NCBI GenBank assembly: GCA_027919835.1
Contig: JANVFP010000015.1
Span: 372,001-436,000, forward strand
Direction of reading: 5' to 3'
DNA length: 64,000 nucleotides
Origin: Lentinula raphanica
Taxonomy: Eukaryota > Basidiomycota > Agaricomycetes > Agaricales > Omphalotaceae
The notes beneath the pieces are model-generated. The model did no database searches. It saw nothing but the letters and a program-made list of their open reading frames with translations, and was not told the origin of the DNA. Shown piece after piece: positions 10,602-23,581 of the stretch. The position numbers and the translations under genes were made by a program. Position 1 is the first letter of the stretch. The number at the start of each line of letters is the position of its first letter.

Positions 10602-11372
10602 TTGAGTCTAGAATTTGAAGTCTGTCACGGACTGTCACGTCATGACGGGCGCTGAAAGGCGCTAACCAGTAACAGCTGGTGACAAGCTCTGACCTGTGAC
10701 ATGAATATTTCCTATAATATAAATATTTTTTCAGATCCTAAAACTTAACAGTTGATTGAAGGCTGCCAGAGAAAACACGTTCCCAATGACTGCTGATAAG
10801 AGGTGATTGTATTAGATGCTTCACGCCACTCGTCTCTACGATTGACTGCTCAACGGCTTTTGTATTCGATGATAACAGATGATAACAAGCCGTAAAACTG
10901 AGAAGACCGCATTAGATGGTTGCCTGCAACAGGTTGCAACATGCGGAGATTTTTTACCTCCTACATATCGGCCCCGGATACCCAGGATATTTCAAACACT
11001 TTCCAACTCTAGCGGAGATCTTAGCCCGCAGAACGGAGGCATTTTTTCGGGCTTGTGCCTAAGACTCTGCCTCAGTGTCCTCTGCCTCGCTCATTCTACT
11101 GACCGGTAGTCTTTGTTCTCGACCGACGATGAACCATTTGATACATGTTACTACAATGAACAGCGACACAGGTACAATCTGGTACACTCCTGTATACTCG
11201 CTGTCCGGCAGCACTTCGGCGCTGAAAATGAATTCATGATTTTTACATAGGGATGTGTGGCTGTACATGATCTGATTACCATGTTTTCCGCATAGAAATC
11301 GCTTATTTGACGTTAACGTACAAATTTTCGCTCTTTCCAATCCTCCTCTCCTTTCCTCCTCCCTTTCGCGCT
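10602..11372. other. Spacer upstream of alpha-1,3-glucan synthase
   Basis: The spacer is AT-rich near 10700-10740. It holds the promoter of the glucan synthase gene and possibly a short minus-strand membrane-protein gene (11059-11265, listed separately). Otherwise I see nothing definable. Confidence 0.45.
11059..11265 (-). CDS. Possible small single-pass membrane protein
   Basis: A short open frame reads MYSHTSLCKNHEFIFS, then AEVLPDSEYTGVYQIVPVSL, a hydrophobic stretch FIVVTCIKWFIVG, and an acidic tail MSEAEDTEAES ending at 11059. The frame looks like a real single-TM protein of about 68 residues with an orderly charged C-terminus. A splice-like TTTTCAG precedes the AEVLPDS block, so the true first exon may lie elsewhere. 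No family recognised. It would be transcribed divergently from the glucan synthase gene about 100 bp away. It could also be chance. Confidence 0.3.
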   Translation of the reverse strand, partial: YSHTSLCKNHEFIFSAEVLPDSEYTGVYQIVPVSLFIVVTCIKWFIVGREQRLPVSRMSEAEDTEAES

Positions 11373-14300
11373 ATGGGCGCGCTCGCTTTCGTTGTCAAAG
11401 GACTCGCACTCCTTTCCTGTCTGGTCAATGCCTCACCATATAGAGATGATTTGACCGCCTGGAACCTCAACACTAACAAGGATGCTACAGACCCAACCCA
11501 GTATACTACAACACGGTCCAACACAACTTATACTTCTTCTCCAAACAATTGGCGCGCACTTCCAGTCTATACAGTCCTTCTCGACAAATGGGCGGACGGT
11601 GACCCCTCTAACAATGACTATTTTGGCACCATGTTCGAATGGGACTACCGGGAAACTCAGCTGCGTTTTGGTGGTGATTTGAAAGGTCTCATCGCTCGCC
11701 TGGACTACCTCAAGGGCATGGGCATCAAGGTCATCTACATCTCCGGCACTCCTTTCCTTAACATGCTCTGGCAAGCTGACAGTAAGTGGGCACCACGTGT
11801 AATGGAGTAGTGCTGACCACCAGCACAATGTAGGTTACTCCCCCCTCGATATGACCGTTCTCGATCCGCATTGGGGGACTTGGTCCGACTGGGTCGACGC
11901 TATCGATGCAATTCATGCACACGAAATGTATTTCATGGCCGATCTGACAGTCGGAACTATGGGTGACCTTTTGGGTTTCACAGGGTTAGTCCAGTTCAAA
12001 TGCCTCTATCTCTTCATATAACCACTCAAACTTTTTATCAGATTCATCAACGCCAGTGCCCCCTTTTCGGTGAACGAGTATAGCACGGAATACACACATC
12101 CAGATCTCACTCCTTGGAATTTCTCAGAGTACAGAGATTTTGATGTAAGGTTGTTTGACTGTTTTTATGTCGCTCGCTGAAACACGTCTGTGTCACAGAT
12201 CAACAATACCAAAAACACCTCATGTGTGATGCCGACCTTCTACGATGATGACGGCTCTGTCATCGATCCAACAACCATCGGTGCAACTTACTGTATGGAG
12301 TCCGACTTCGATCAGTACGGTGACATGGAGGCTTTCGGTGTGCATCCGGATTGGCAACGTGAATTGTCCAAATTCGCATCTGTACAGGACCGACTTCGTG
12401 AATGGAAACCAGAAGTGATGGCCAAGCTGACGACCTTTTCCTGCATGGTCATCAAGGCATTAGATATCGACGCTATCCGTATCGACAAGGCGACACAGGT
12501 GACCGTAGATGCTCTCGCTTCATGGGCCACTACTACTCGTAAATGTGCATACGACCTCGGGAAAACAAATTTCTACATTCCAGGTGAAGTCACGGGTGGA
12601 GACACTTTTGGTTCAATCTATATGTGAGCAACATCTGCACTTATTTCCAAATGGATCGTGCCCTAAAACTCATTGCTAGTGGCCGAGGCCGTCAACCTGC
12701 TCAACGACCAACAGACATCACTGCCGCAGCCAAGCTAACCTCTGATCAGTCGCAGTATTTCCTACGAAATAATGGCACGGTTGCGCTTGATGGCTGCGCG
12801 TTCCATTACTCTATCTACCGATCTCTTACAAGATTCCTTGGCATGGATGGTAACCTTGCGGTGGCGTACGATGTTGATCTCAACTTCGTAACTGCATGGA
12901 ACGAGATTTTTGTCGACAATGATTTTATCAACTCGCAGACAAACCTAGTGGATCCTCGTCATATGTACGGCACTAGCAATTTCGATGTCTTCAGATGGCC
13001 CAGTCTGGCTAATGGTACTCAACGGTCCGCCCTTGGAACATTCGTGACCTCTTTGGTCATGCCCGGATTGGTTATGGTATGTCTGTGGCTTTTCCAATCA
13101 ACTTGAAATGGTCTCATGGTGCTGCGCCCGTTTCTAGTACTATTATGGCGAGGAGCAAGCTTTCTACGTCTATGATGATACTGCGAACAATTATCTATAC
13201 GGGTGAGTATTTCTAGTCATGGTATGAATTTCCTTGAACGATATCTCGCCAGACGTCAAGCAATGCCTGGTAATCTAGCATGGAAGCGCCACGGATGCTA
13301 TCAGCTTGGATCGCAGCAATACTACAATATGCCTCTCGATAAGGCGACTCTCGGGTGTCACGATGATTGGAATGCTCTCGACCATTTCGACCCCACGGCC
13401 GACTCGCGTCGTTTATTCGCTCAATTTAACTATCTGCGGACACAGTTCGTTGCTCTTCAAGACGGGTACACTCTCACTCAACTCGGGAATTGGACGTACT
13501 TCATTCAACGCGAGGGTTCCAATAACACCGCTACAGAAATGGGTCTTTGGTCGATTTCTCGCGCCGAGATGTCGGGTGTTCAGAATCTGACTGGAGTGAA
13601 TACCAATGCAGTATGGATGTTCTACACCAACGAGAACTCTACCCGTACTTGGACATATGACTGTAACGACACCCTCTGGATTTCTTCCCCTTACGAATCC
13701 GGCACCGTAGTCCAGAACCTCTTCTATCCTTATGAGACCTATACACTCGAGCAATCGTCGTCATCATTCAACAACGATAGCCAGGCCCCCTGGTTCGGCT
13801 GCTTGGGTAGCATCACCATGGATGGATATGGATTCAAAGCTTTGGTTCCTGTGGCGAACTGGATATCTCCTCCTCCCGCTCTGACCGCCTTCTATCCTGG
13901 CCACGATCACCGCATCAATAGTGAAACGAGTGGCACAAGTGTTGACATCTCCTTGGAGTTCAGTACGCCGATGGACTGTGACAGTGTCACTAACAGTATC
14001 ACGTTGGCTATGTCGAGCTCGAGTACCGGTTCAACTCCTTCGATCACTAATACGAACTGTCTCAGCGTGAATAGTACTGCAAACATCGTCGTTCAAGGTG
14101 TATCACGCACCCAATGGGTATGGAATGCGACACTCACCAATTTCGGTGACGGAATCCTGAATATCACGGTCAACAATCCCTCGTCCAGCGGAGGGAATTC
14201 CACCGGGGTGAGTACTACGTTGATCCCGCATGAAAGAAAGATATAACTGACATCATGACGGCCGTCAGTCCACCGATGTTTTGATTCTGCGAAAGGGATT

Positions 14301-17300
14301 ACCCTCCAATGTCATGGTGTTCCCAGAGAATGACTACAATGGCACTGCCCTCACCAAGAACGGCGACGATTATGTATTCACCCACTCAGCGTATGGTGCA
14401 GACATGTTCCGTTACTCGTGGAATTTTGGACAGAATTGGACGAACTGGACGAACTGGGAAGACACTACAACTCTTGACTTGAGTTCTTTCGCTGATGCCA
14501 ATATATTCTGGGAGGGTGATCATGTCGTGGTCCAATGTATGTATTTCCGCGTAATCGTTCCTGTTTAACTGCTAAGTGTGTTTCGAAGATTGGAGCGCAG
14601 CTGTTTTGTCTAGCGCGCACGTAGTGCATAGCGACTATGGATGGTCCGGTTATGCTCGTCGTGTTCCACAGCTCATCGCCACCGGTGGATTCAATGAATG
14701 GGGGTCCAACAAAGGTATCGCGAATACTTTCTCTCAAGCAGGAGACGGTCTTTGGTCGTTCACATTCATGTACTACTGGCCTACCTACTTCCAAATCAAT
14801 GTCTGGGGCCAGGACAACTATTTCTACGGTGACACAGATGGCGACGGTGTCCTCGACCGCCTACCACCCAACAGTGCAGCCCCCAACTATCTGAACATGT
14901 CGGCACCTCCCCTTCCTCATCTCTCTTGGACCGTCTTCATTGATGATAGCACGATGACCTGGTATCTCGAACCTCATGGTCGAGAGGGTGTCGCAGCTAC
15001 CATGTACGCACTCCTTGTTTCCATTCCTCTCATAACAGGAACTCTCGCAGTCCTCATCTTCATGTGGTCTTTCTATGGCATCAGGTATAATCAATACGGT
15101 GTGAAGGCCAAAACGAGCTACTTCCCTATATTGGGCTCCCTCGGAAAGTCTGATGCCAAAGACGGCGCTGCAGTCTCCGAGAAGAAGGTTCACAGACACA
15201 ACACAGATATCATCGGATGGCCTGAAGACAAGAATAAACGTCGCAAAGTCCTTATTGCCACGCTCGAATACGAGATCATTGATTGGAAGCTCAAAGTCAA
15301 GATTGGTGGTCTCGGTGTCATGTCCAGTTTGATGGGCAAGGCCATGTCGGATGTCGATCTACTCTGGGTTATACCTAAAGTCAAAGACCTTGAATACCCT
15401 GCTGGAGAACCCGCCGAACCTATTGAAGTCATCATTTTTGGGGAACCGTATCTCATTGAGGTCGAAACACATACTCTGGACAACATCACCTATGTGATTC
15501 TCGATAGTCCCGTGTTCCGTGCGCAGACAAAAGCGGATCCGTACCCCGCTCGCATGGACGATCTTAGCTCAGCAATCTTCTATTCCACATGGAATCAAGC
15601 TATTGCTGCCACAGTTCGACGAAACCCCACAGTTGATATCTACCATATCAATGACTATCATGGTGCTCTTGCTCCCATCTACCTCCTTCCCAAAGTTCTT
15701 CCCGTTTGTTTGTCTCTACACAATGCGGAATTCCAGGGTCTCTGGCCTCTGCGCACGAAGGAGGAAATGAAAGAGGTTTGCTCAGCATTCAACATTAGCA
15801 AAGAACAGTGTACCAAATATGTGCAATTTGGTAACACCTTCAACTTGCTGCACGCCGCTGCGTCTTTCATCAGTGTCCATCAAAAGAGTATTGGTGTCGC
15901 TGGTGTTTCTGACAAGTATGGAAAGCGTAGTTGGGCTCGTTATCCTGCGCTGTGGACTTTGAAACATGTAGACTCCCTTCCCAACCCCGATCCGACCGAT
16001 ATCGCTGCTTTGGATGAAAATCCCGCTGACGCCAAGAAGATTCAAATTGATCAGTCCGCAGAGGCTCTTCGTCCCGAGCACAAACGTCAAGCTCAAGAAT
16101 GGGCAGGACTCAAACAGGATCCCAACTCTGACTTGTTCGTGTTCGTCGGGCGTTGGTCTAAACAGAAGGGCGTTGATCTCATTGCCGATGTCATGCCGTC
16201 GCTGTAAGTCTTCGTTCCTCGTTTTCTCTAACATCATTCTTGATTCTTATTCGACTAGGCTGGAAAAGAGACCGTCGATACAACTCATAACTGTAGGACC
16301 TGTTATTGATTTATATGGTCGATTCGCTGCAGAGAAATTGGCCCGCCTCATGGAACTTTATCCCGATCGAGTTTACTCGAAGCCAGAGTTCACTGCTCTC
16401 CCGCCCTTCTTGTTCAGTGGTGCCGATTTCGCTCTGATTCCTTCACGTGATGAACCATTCGGTTTGGTTGCGGTCGAGTTCGGTCGTAAAGGTGCTTTGG
16501 GTGTAGGTAGTCGTCTCGGAGGATTAGGTCTTATGCCAGGATGGGTAAGTTGATCATCTACTATTCAGAATGCTACACGAACTGATATACTTCAATTAAA
16601 GTGGTTCCCTGTTGAATCCAGTTCGACTGCACACATGTTGTCACAGTTAACGAAGACAATCAAGATGGCACTCAAGTCTACTGAGGAAGAACGAGCTCTA
16701 CTGCGCGCGCGGTCCGCTGTGCAACGATTCCCGGTTGTAGAGTGGCGGCAGCGGATGGAGGATTTCCACAGACGTAGTATCATAGCAAGTCGTGACATTG
16801 CCGGCGCAGACGCTTGGAGAGAGAGTGACTGTGATGGTGGTAGTGGCGGTCTTCGTCCAATGGCCGATACAGATGACTGGAACCCCGTCGCCCAAGCTCA
16901 GCCTTCTCAACCAGGCTGGGACCAGCACAGTGGTCTTGCTAGTCCCATGGGAAGTCCAGGTCTCAATAATTCGGTTGATTCCTTTGCCATGGATGATCCT
17001 GCCCATGCTCCGCCAAAACTTCTTCACTCTCCGTCTGCAGGGGATGAAGGGGATTCGATATCTCATGGTAGTCAAAACAGCTCTCCTGATTACGACGATT
17101 TCCTCAATCGAGCGAATCGAATTATTGCTCGTGATCAGAAAAATATACCTGATCCATTCCTCGACACCCCAAATGGCGAATTCAAACGTCCTCGACCCTT
17201 CAGTTCGCACTCGAGAAACTCGTCCGCCTCATCTCTCGCTGACCTTGCTGATGAACATTCAAACTCTCCGTTGAACAAAGCTATTGCATCCGTAAGTGTG

Positions 17301-19335
17301 TGTTCCTTGTCATTGTTGTCAATCACTAACCTCTCTGCCAGTTCACCGATGCCGACGGAGGAGTTGCAGCAGATTTCGTACAGAAGTTGCAAGAGCTCAA
17401 TGCGAAGAATTCTGAGCATGAACTTTCCATAGAGAAGTACCTCACTAAGAGTGAAGAAGTATTCTTCGACAAAGTGAAGAAGGACAAGCTAAGCAGTGCT
17501 GCCAGTATGCGCTCCTCGCAGCGCGACTCGGTATGGGGGACAACAGATCCTTCCATATACTCTCGTCCATCATGTAAGTTCATGTTCGACTACACACTGC
17601 TGATGCTGACTTTGTTTGCCAGCCCCAAGTATGGGTGAAGCACCTTCTCACGCAGGATGGGAATCAGCGCCTCAGCCGGAACAAGTTCCTATGACAGGTC
17701 TCCAAATATTCATGGCTCGCGAAATCGGAGGATGGCCGCTTTACACGATTGTCATCGCTCTTGGACAGGTACGCACATTCACTTCGGCAACGTTTCCGCT
17801 CCCTGGTCTCATAGATCGTCACTACAGACATTATGTGCAACAAGTTTCCAGATAACCCTTCTAACGGGACACAACTGGCAATCCAGTGCCGAACTCTACA
17901 TCATAGGCAGTATATTCTTGGTTGCTTCAGCTGTTTGGTACCCCTTATTCCGTTTCAAACCATCTGTCTATGTTCTGTCCGCGCCCTGGGTCTTCTTTGG
18001 TCTTGCGTTCTTCCTAATCGGATTACCATCTATATCTTCTGCCCTCAATGCATCGCACAAGATACTTTCCAACGTGGCGACGTGGCTTTATGCAGTTGGT
18101 TCTGCTGCTGCCTTCTTGTTCTTCGGTCTCAACTTTGGTGAAGAAGCGGTGAGTACACTACATAGTCGAATCATCCTTCATCACAACTGAACACTTTTAT
18201 CAGGGTGCCGCAACAGAGGTTTGGATGCTACGAGCATGTATTGTCCAGGGATCCCAGCAAGTGTGGGTCGCGGCTCTCTGGTACTGGGGTTACAAGCTGA
18301 ACACGGAAGCCGATGACTACACTCCCCCTTGGTGGATCTGCGTCATAGTGTGGCCGTTAGCGATCGTCTGCTTCTTGTTCTGTTATCTTCTACTGTATGG
18401 TCTTCCTGGTAAGATAGCCAATGTTTCATTTTTGGTGATCTGATTCAAGCCGAGTATTTCTAGAATATTATCGTCAAACCCCTCCCAAGGTCCCCAATTT
18501 CATGAAGACACTGTTCCGACGAAAGATCGTAGTCTGGTTCCTCATCTCTGTCGTTTTGCAAACTTACTGGCTCAGTGGTGTAAGTGCACTATAGAATTAT
18601 TGTTTTGAATAGTTGTATGAATGACCTTTGCTTTCCAGCCCTACGGTCAGAATTGGTATTTCCTGTGGAACTCCGATATTCCGACTTGGAAAACTCTACT
18701 TCTTGTCCTTACGTTCTTCGTCGGGGTCTGGGCTCTTATGCTCTTTGTTTTGACCTATTTCAGTAAAACACATACCTGGCTTCTACCTGTATTTGCGGTG
18801 GGACTTGGGGCCCCAAGATGGTGTCAAGTAAGCTAACCAATTATTCGGTTGAAAATCTCATCTAACCCCTTGCCAGATACTTTGGGGTACATCAGGTATA
18901 GCGACCTACGTTCCTTGGGCTGGCAGTGGCGGACCATACCTATCGGTTGGACTTTGGCTTTGGCTTGGTGTCCTCGATGCCGTTCAAGGTGTTGGTCTCG
19001 GTCTGATCTTGCTCCAAACCCTTTCTCGACTGCACGTTACTGTCACGTTGGCATTCTCCCAGATCTTGGGGTCCGCCATAGTCATGATCGCACGGGCTAC
19101 AGCACCGGATGCTTTAGGTCCTGGTACGGTATTCCCTGATGCTGGTACCTGGGATCCCCAAAATGGGCTCTCGGGAAGTCCTATGGCTTCACCCATGTTT
19201 TGGGTCTGCCTTATCTGCCAACTTATCATTGTCGCCGGTTACTTCTGGTTCTACAGAAGAGAAGAACTTGGTAAGCTGTCTCGTCGCTGTTTGTGTCGTA
19301 CCTTGTTGTTGATCTTCCACACAGCACGACCATAA
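11373..19335 (+). CDS. AGS1: Alpha-1,3-glucan synthase (AGS/Mok1 family)
   Basis: A very large membrane enzyme (about 2,300 residues, roughly 18 short introns) that makes cell-wall alpha-1,3-glucan. ATG 11373 starts a signal peptide ([20 protein letters not shown]). Next is an extracellular GH13 amylase-like domain: [20 protein letters not shown] holds the region-II Arg/Asp, [10 protein letters not shown] the Glu, and [17 protein letters not shown] and [19 protein letters not shown] are AGS-specific blocks. Threonine/serine-rich beta domains follow, then one TM helix (about 15000-15080), then an intracellular GT5 glycogen-synthase-type domain with [39 protein letters not shown] and [17 protein letters not shown]. 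After a disordered linker comes a multi-pass C-terminal region (about 17,700-19,270), thought to export the glucan. This matches S. pombe Ags1 in order. The 54-nt last intron is in frame and stop-free. Stop TAA at 19333. Confidence 0.96.
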
Positions 19336-19636
19336 TTGCGGAACATTCATGACCGACATCATATCTCAATACTCAATACTATCATATATCAAGGACTCAT
19401 ATATATCGGAATTTGCTTGGTTTGCGATCTCCTGCTAGATTTCATTGCTACACTCCTTTACTGGGACTCCGTACTCTTATACATGCTTGGCTATAATTGT
19501 AACTAAATGTTGTCTTAGACCACACTTGTTTGATTTGAACTCAGTGCTCGTTGCAGTCAGCTACTTCTGTGAAAGTTGGATGCTCACAACGGTTCTACTT
19601 GGAGGAATTTGCTGATCTCTTTATTCCTACAGGTGA

Positions 19637-20615
19637 TCAAGACACCAGCTTGGACAGAATTTGATAGTCGACGTCAACCACCTCAGTGCTATCATCGCTT
19701 TCGTCTTCTGGGTCTTTGTAGGTCGGCGAACATTCGTCAAGTTGGAAACTGTAATGTTGATAGAAGCAGTGAATAATGGAGTAGAACTCGAAAAGTGTTA
19801 CTGACCCAATCCTCGAATAGAATACATTCGCCGCTATGTTTTCTGTAAATGGGGTGAATTTGTCAATCTCATGTAGGCTGCAGATTAGAACTCACTATCC
19901 AAGACAGTAAGCATGATCTTTTCCATCTTCATTCTTCGGCCTATCACTTGGAGCGCATTCATCAGAAATCTACCAAGGCCTGTTCGCTGGTGCAAAGGAC
20001 TGATTTGCAGCTCATAACTGAATCAAACATGGTTGTGAGGTGAACGAGAGAACAATCCCTGAGTTAGAACGAACCAGTAGAGAATATCCTCCTCGGCCTC
20101 ATGTTCGAAACGGAACGTAGAAAACCCTACGATTTCATCTGGATTGTTAACGGGCGATACAAGAACAAAGCGAGCTAGTGGGTGGAAGAATTCATGCTGT
20201 TTTTCAAGAGGATTCCACCCCATAGATGAGTTGACGTATCTACAAGATGTCTTCAACGAAATTTGAGGTGGTGACAACTGAAGACGAGACTAACAAATCA
20301 CGCATATTACATTCGAGTAACTGCCACAGCTGTGCGCGCACGTCTTCTTCCAGCTCGTTAGCAAGACAGATCCTACATTCATAGCTATGCCGTCGGGGAT
20401 GATTGAGCCTGAATATCGATGATATTGCGCACTCACGCGTCGGGGAAACCAACGGCAGATTTGAGCGCAACACCAAGTTGTTTCGCAGATTTCTGGGACC
20501 TCTGAGTTAGTACAGCTACAGTCAACTCTCATCAGAGGGTCATCACTTTGTTAGCACGTTTGACTGTTTCTGAACCTTCAGATAACAATCTTTCTTCCTT
20601 AGTCAACTTGGTCAT
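19637..20615 (-). CDS. NAA40: N-alpha-acetyltransferase 40 (histone H4/H2A N-terminal)
   Basis: NatD acetylates the N-terminal serine of histones H4 and H2A. The start at 20615 gives MTKLTKEERLLSEGSETVKR; following exons read AKQLGVALKSAVGFPDA, then a segment ending LWQLLECNMRDL, then YVNSSMGWNPLEKQHEFFHP. The GNAT core is GFSTFRFEHEAEEDILY, then after an intron YELQISPLHQRTGLGRFLM, which contains the acetyl-CoA binding loop R-x-G-L-G. It continues KMEKIMLTVLD, NIAANVFYSRIGFQLDECSP and an acidic tail DPEDESDDSTEV, ending at TGA 19639-19637. The YEIQ/L, GLGRFL and IG/F-E-x-DE-CSP blocks are specific to Naa40. It shares a 232-bp head-to-head spacer with RIO2. Confidence 0.9.
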
Positions 20616-20847
20616 TTGAGAGAGAGGAAGAGTGGCGCAGTTTCAAACTGAGCGTCTAAGATAAAAATCCAAAAGACGCCCGTGAGATCATTTTCTTCTA
20701 CACTCTTCCAAGCTATTTAGTCCTTTAGAGGATTCTCTTTCACTTAACGAAATAATCCTTTAGCTTTCAAAATTTGTCGATTGCACCACCTGGCCCAGAC
20801 TCTCAAACCTTCAAGCTTCTCATCGACTGGTACCTACAAAAGTAGTT

Positions 20848-22689
20848 ATGAAACTCGATGCAACAGATCTCAGATATGTTACTGGAGAAGAATTCAGGGT
20901 GCTTACAGCAGTACGTCTACCGATGCTCCCCACTTGCGTTACTTGACAAATTCACAAGGTAGAAATGGGCTCCAAGAATCACGAAGTCGTCCCCACTTCT
21001 TTGATCACACAAATATCTGGATTACGGAACGGAGGCGTTAACAAAATCATTGGGTCCCTTGCAAAACGCAACCTTGTGGCCAAAGTTCAAAATTCAAAAT
21101 GTAAATCATCTGCGTTACTATCGTGCTATGATTCTGCCAGTTAACATCGAACAGACGACGGATATAGATTGACATATGGGGGTTACGATTTTCTGGCCAT
21201 GCGTGCTCTATCAAAGAGGGATTCGATGTATTCAGTTGGAAATCAGATAGGCGTAGGCAAAGAGTCAGGTCAGTCAATAATTTTCACTGGCGTGTGTGAA
21301 AGGGGTTTACAGGAAATCCAACAGATATTTACATCGTAGCCAATAATGAAGGAGTGGAAATGGTGCTCAAACTACATCGGTATGGCATATTGCTTGAGGA
21401 TGTTTGTCGATGTGAACCGTTCCATTCGAGCACAGACTTGGGCGGATTTCTTTTCGAACAATCAAACAGAATCGAGACTACTTGGGAAAACGCAAGTCTG
21501 CATCCTGGATGTATATGTCTAGATTGGCCGCGCAGAAAGAGTGGGCTTTCATGAAGGTTAGCAGTTCTACACATCTTCCTCGGACTTCGAGCTCACTATA
21601 CAAAGGTGTTGCACGAAAATGGGTTTCCTGTTCCAAGACCAATTGACCAGGCAAGGCATTGCATCCTAATGGAGTTTTGTGATGCCTACCCACTGTCTGT
21701 ATCCTTACGCTTCTCAGCTTTGAGTTAACATTGATTAGCCGCACTGGTCACTTAGTCGTCAGATAGCTGACATACCTTCTCCCGGAAAGCTGTATTCCTC
21801 TCTCATGGATATCATCGTGCGGTTTGCTCGGGCAGGCTTGATACACGGAGACTTCAACGAATTCAACATACTGATACGACGCGAGACTGGTGAACCAGTG
21901 GTCATTGATTTTCCCCAGATGGTTAGCACATCTCACGAAAACGCTGAATGGTCAGTGGCAAGACTTGCACTTCCAATACTCTTAGCCAATCCTGATTTTC
22001 TCCTTTGCAGGTACTTCAATCGCGATGTGGAATGCATAAAAACTTTTTTCCGACGTCGATTTAGATACGAAAGTGCTTTGTATCCGAAATTTCGGCGTAT
22101 ACTAACCAATGAGGAAGAAGGAGAAGACTTCAGGTTGGATGTAGTAGTTGCTGCGAGCGGATTTACTCGGAGAGACATGAAGGTCTTAGAAGATGTAAGG
22201 ACGAATTCTAGCAGCCCGTCGCTCAATCAATTTCTGATTTTCGCTCTTTCGCAGTATATGGAAGAGATCAAAGAGGCGGAACCCGATCATCTCAGTGAAG
22301 ACGAATCTTCTGAGTCATCTGGCGAAGACAATCCAGAAGAACACTACGATAACGTGGAATCAGCCAAGGAATCAGGATCAAGTCCGCGTATACCAGACAA
22401 TATCAAACCGCCTCCAATATCGCCCACAGTTTCCGACGAAGAACCGCCTGAAAGTGACGAAGAAAGCACTCGCGACCTGTCGAGATCTCCTCCGCATTCC
22501 CGTTCGAGTTCTCCTGCTCTTGAGCATTCTCGTAATGTAAAAGAGATTGTGAAGTCGAACCTGGAAAAATCTCGAGCGAGACAACATCGGAAATATCATT
22601 CTAAACGTAACACTCGGCGGGCTGGTCGACCGCAAGGTAGCAAGGCGAAGCAGGATACGAGGGTGAAGCTAGATAGCGGTTGGGATTGA
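20848..22689 (+). CDS. RIO2: RIO2 atypical serine/threonine kinase
   Basis: Rio2 is an ATPase/kinase bound to pre-40S ribosomes and is needed for late 20S pre-rRNA maturation. ATG 20848 begins [20 protein letters not shown], the conserved start of the RIO2-specific winged helix, followed by [20 protein letters not shown]. The RIO kinase domain includes the P-loop [14 protein letters not shown], the catalytic Lys in MVLKLHRLGR, hinge [11 protein letters not shown], catalytic loop [13 protein letters not shown], and metal-binding [16 protein letters not shown]. The C-terminus is long, acidic and Ser-rich with a terminal basic tract ([17 protein letters not shown]). Intact core residues and about seven short introns indicate a working gene. 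It is divergent from NAA40. Confidence 0.96.
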
Positions 22690-22811
22690 ATATTGAGGAA
22701 TAGATTACTAAGGCCTTTGCGATTGCCTTAGCATTTTCTTCTTGTTTACTTTTGTTTACTCTGAGCGCTTTCTTCCTGTACAACATCCATCACCCTTTGA
22801 CTACACTACCA

Positions 22812-23581
22812 ATGGACCGCACAGATCTCGAAACATATCAAGTTCAGCTTTCACAAGTTGACGCCGCTTTGCAGGCCGAACCCGACAACGCAGAACTTGC
22901 CTCCCTTCGCGATGAATTAAAGGAGCTCATCAACCTCACTGAACAGGCACTTGCTCAGGCAGCAGCGTCATCTTCGAAAGTAGAATCATCCCGAAAAGCA
23001 GCATCTACTCCCTCTCTAGCATGGTCCGCAGGAGATGAATGCATGGCCAAATATTCGGCAGACGGAGCCTGGTATCCAGCTCGAATCACCGCTGTAGCAG
23101 GTTCTGAACAAAACCGCGTCTATACAGTCGTCTTCAAAGGCTATAACTCCACGGAGCAGGCCAAGCCATCCGACCTGAAGCCTCTACCACCGAGCTATGC
23201 CAATACAGTGTCTGCGACAAAGAGGAAACACGAAACAGACGAGGAAAAGGAGAGGAAGAAGAAGAAGAACGAGAAGAAGCTAGAGACGAGGGCTGCGAAG
23301 GCCAAGGAGCAGAATCAGAAACAGGCTACATGGCAGAAGTTTGCTAAGAAGTCTGAGAAGAAGGGTGTACATATCGCTGGTGTGTCTGGGACGAGCATAT
23401 TCAAAACACCAGATAACCCGTTAGGGAAAGGTGAGTGTCGTTCCTACAAACCCGAGGATCATGACACTCTTTTAAATGAAATTCTCCTGCAGTGGGTGTC
23501 ACTGGGAGCGGGAAAGGCATGACGCAAGTGACCCAGCAGGGTAAGCACAAGTTCGCGCCGAACCTCGACGATAATCCATGA
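22812..23581 (+). CDS. SMNDC1: Survival-motor-neuron-related splicing factor 30 (Tudor protein)
   Basis: SPF30 is a Tudor-domain spliceosome assembly factor that binds symmetrically dimethylated arginine on Sm proteins. ATG 22812 gives MDRTDLETYQVQLSQVDAAL and a helical N-terminus. The Tudor domain spans about residues 72-125: AGDECMAKYSADGAWYPARI, then YTVVFKGYNSTEQAKPSDLK. A Lys-rich helical region (RKKKKNEKKLETRAAKAKEQ) leads to WQKFAKKSEKKG and IFKTPDNP. After a single intron the end is VGVTGSGKGMTQVTQQGKHK then FAPNLDDNP, with a TGA at 23579-23581. The closing GV-T-GSGKGMT block is typical of SPF30. Length is about 240 residues as in the family. It lies on the same strand as RIO2, only about 120 bp downstream. 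Confidence 0.9.
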
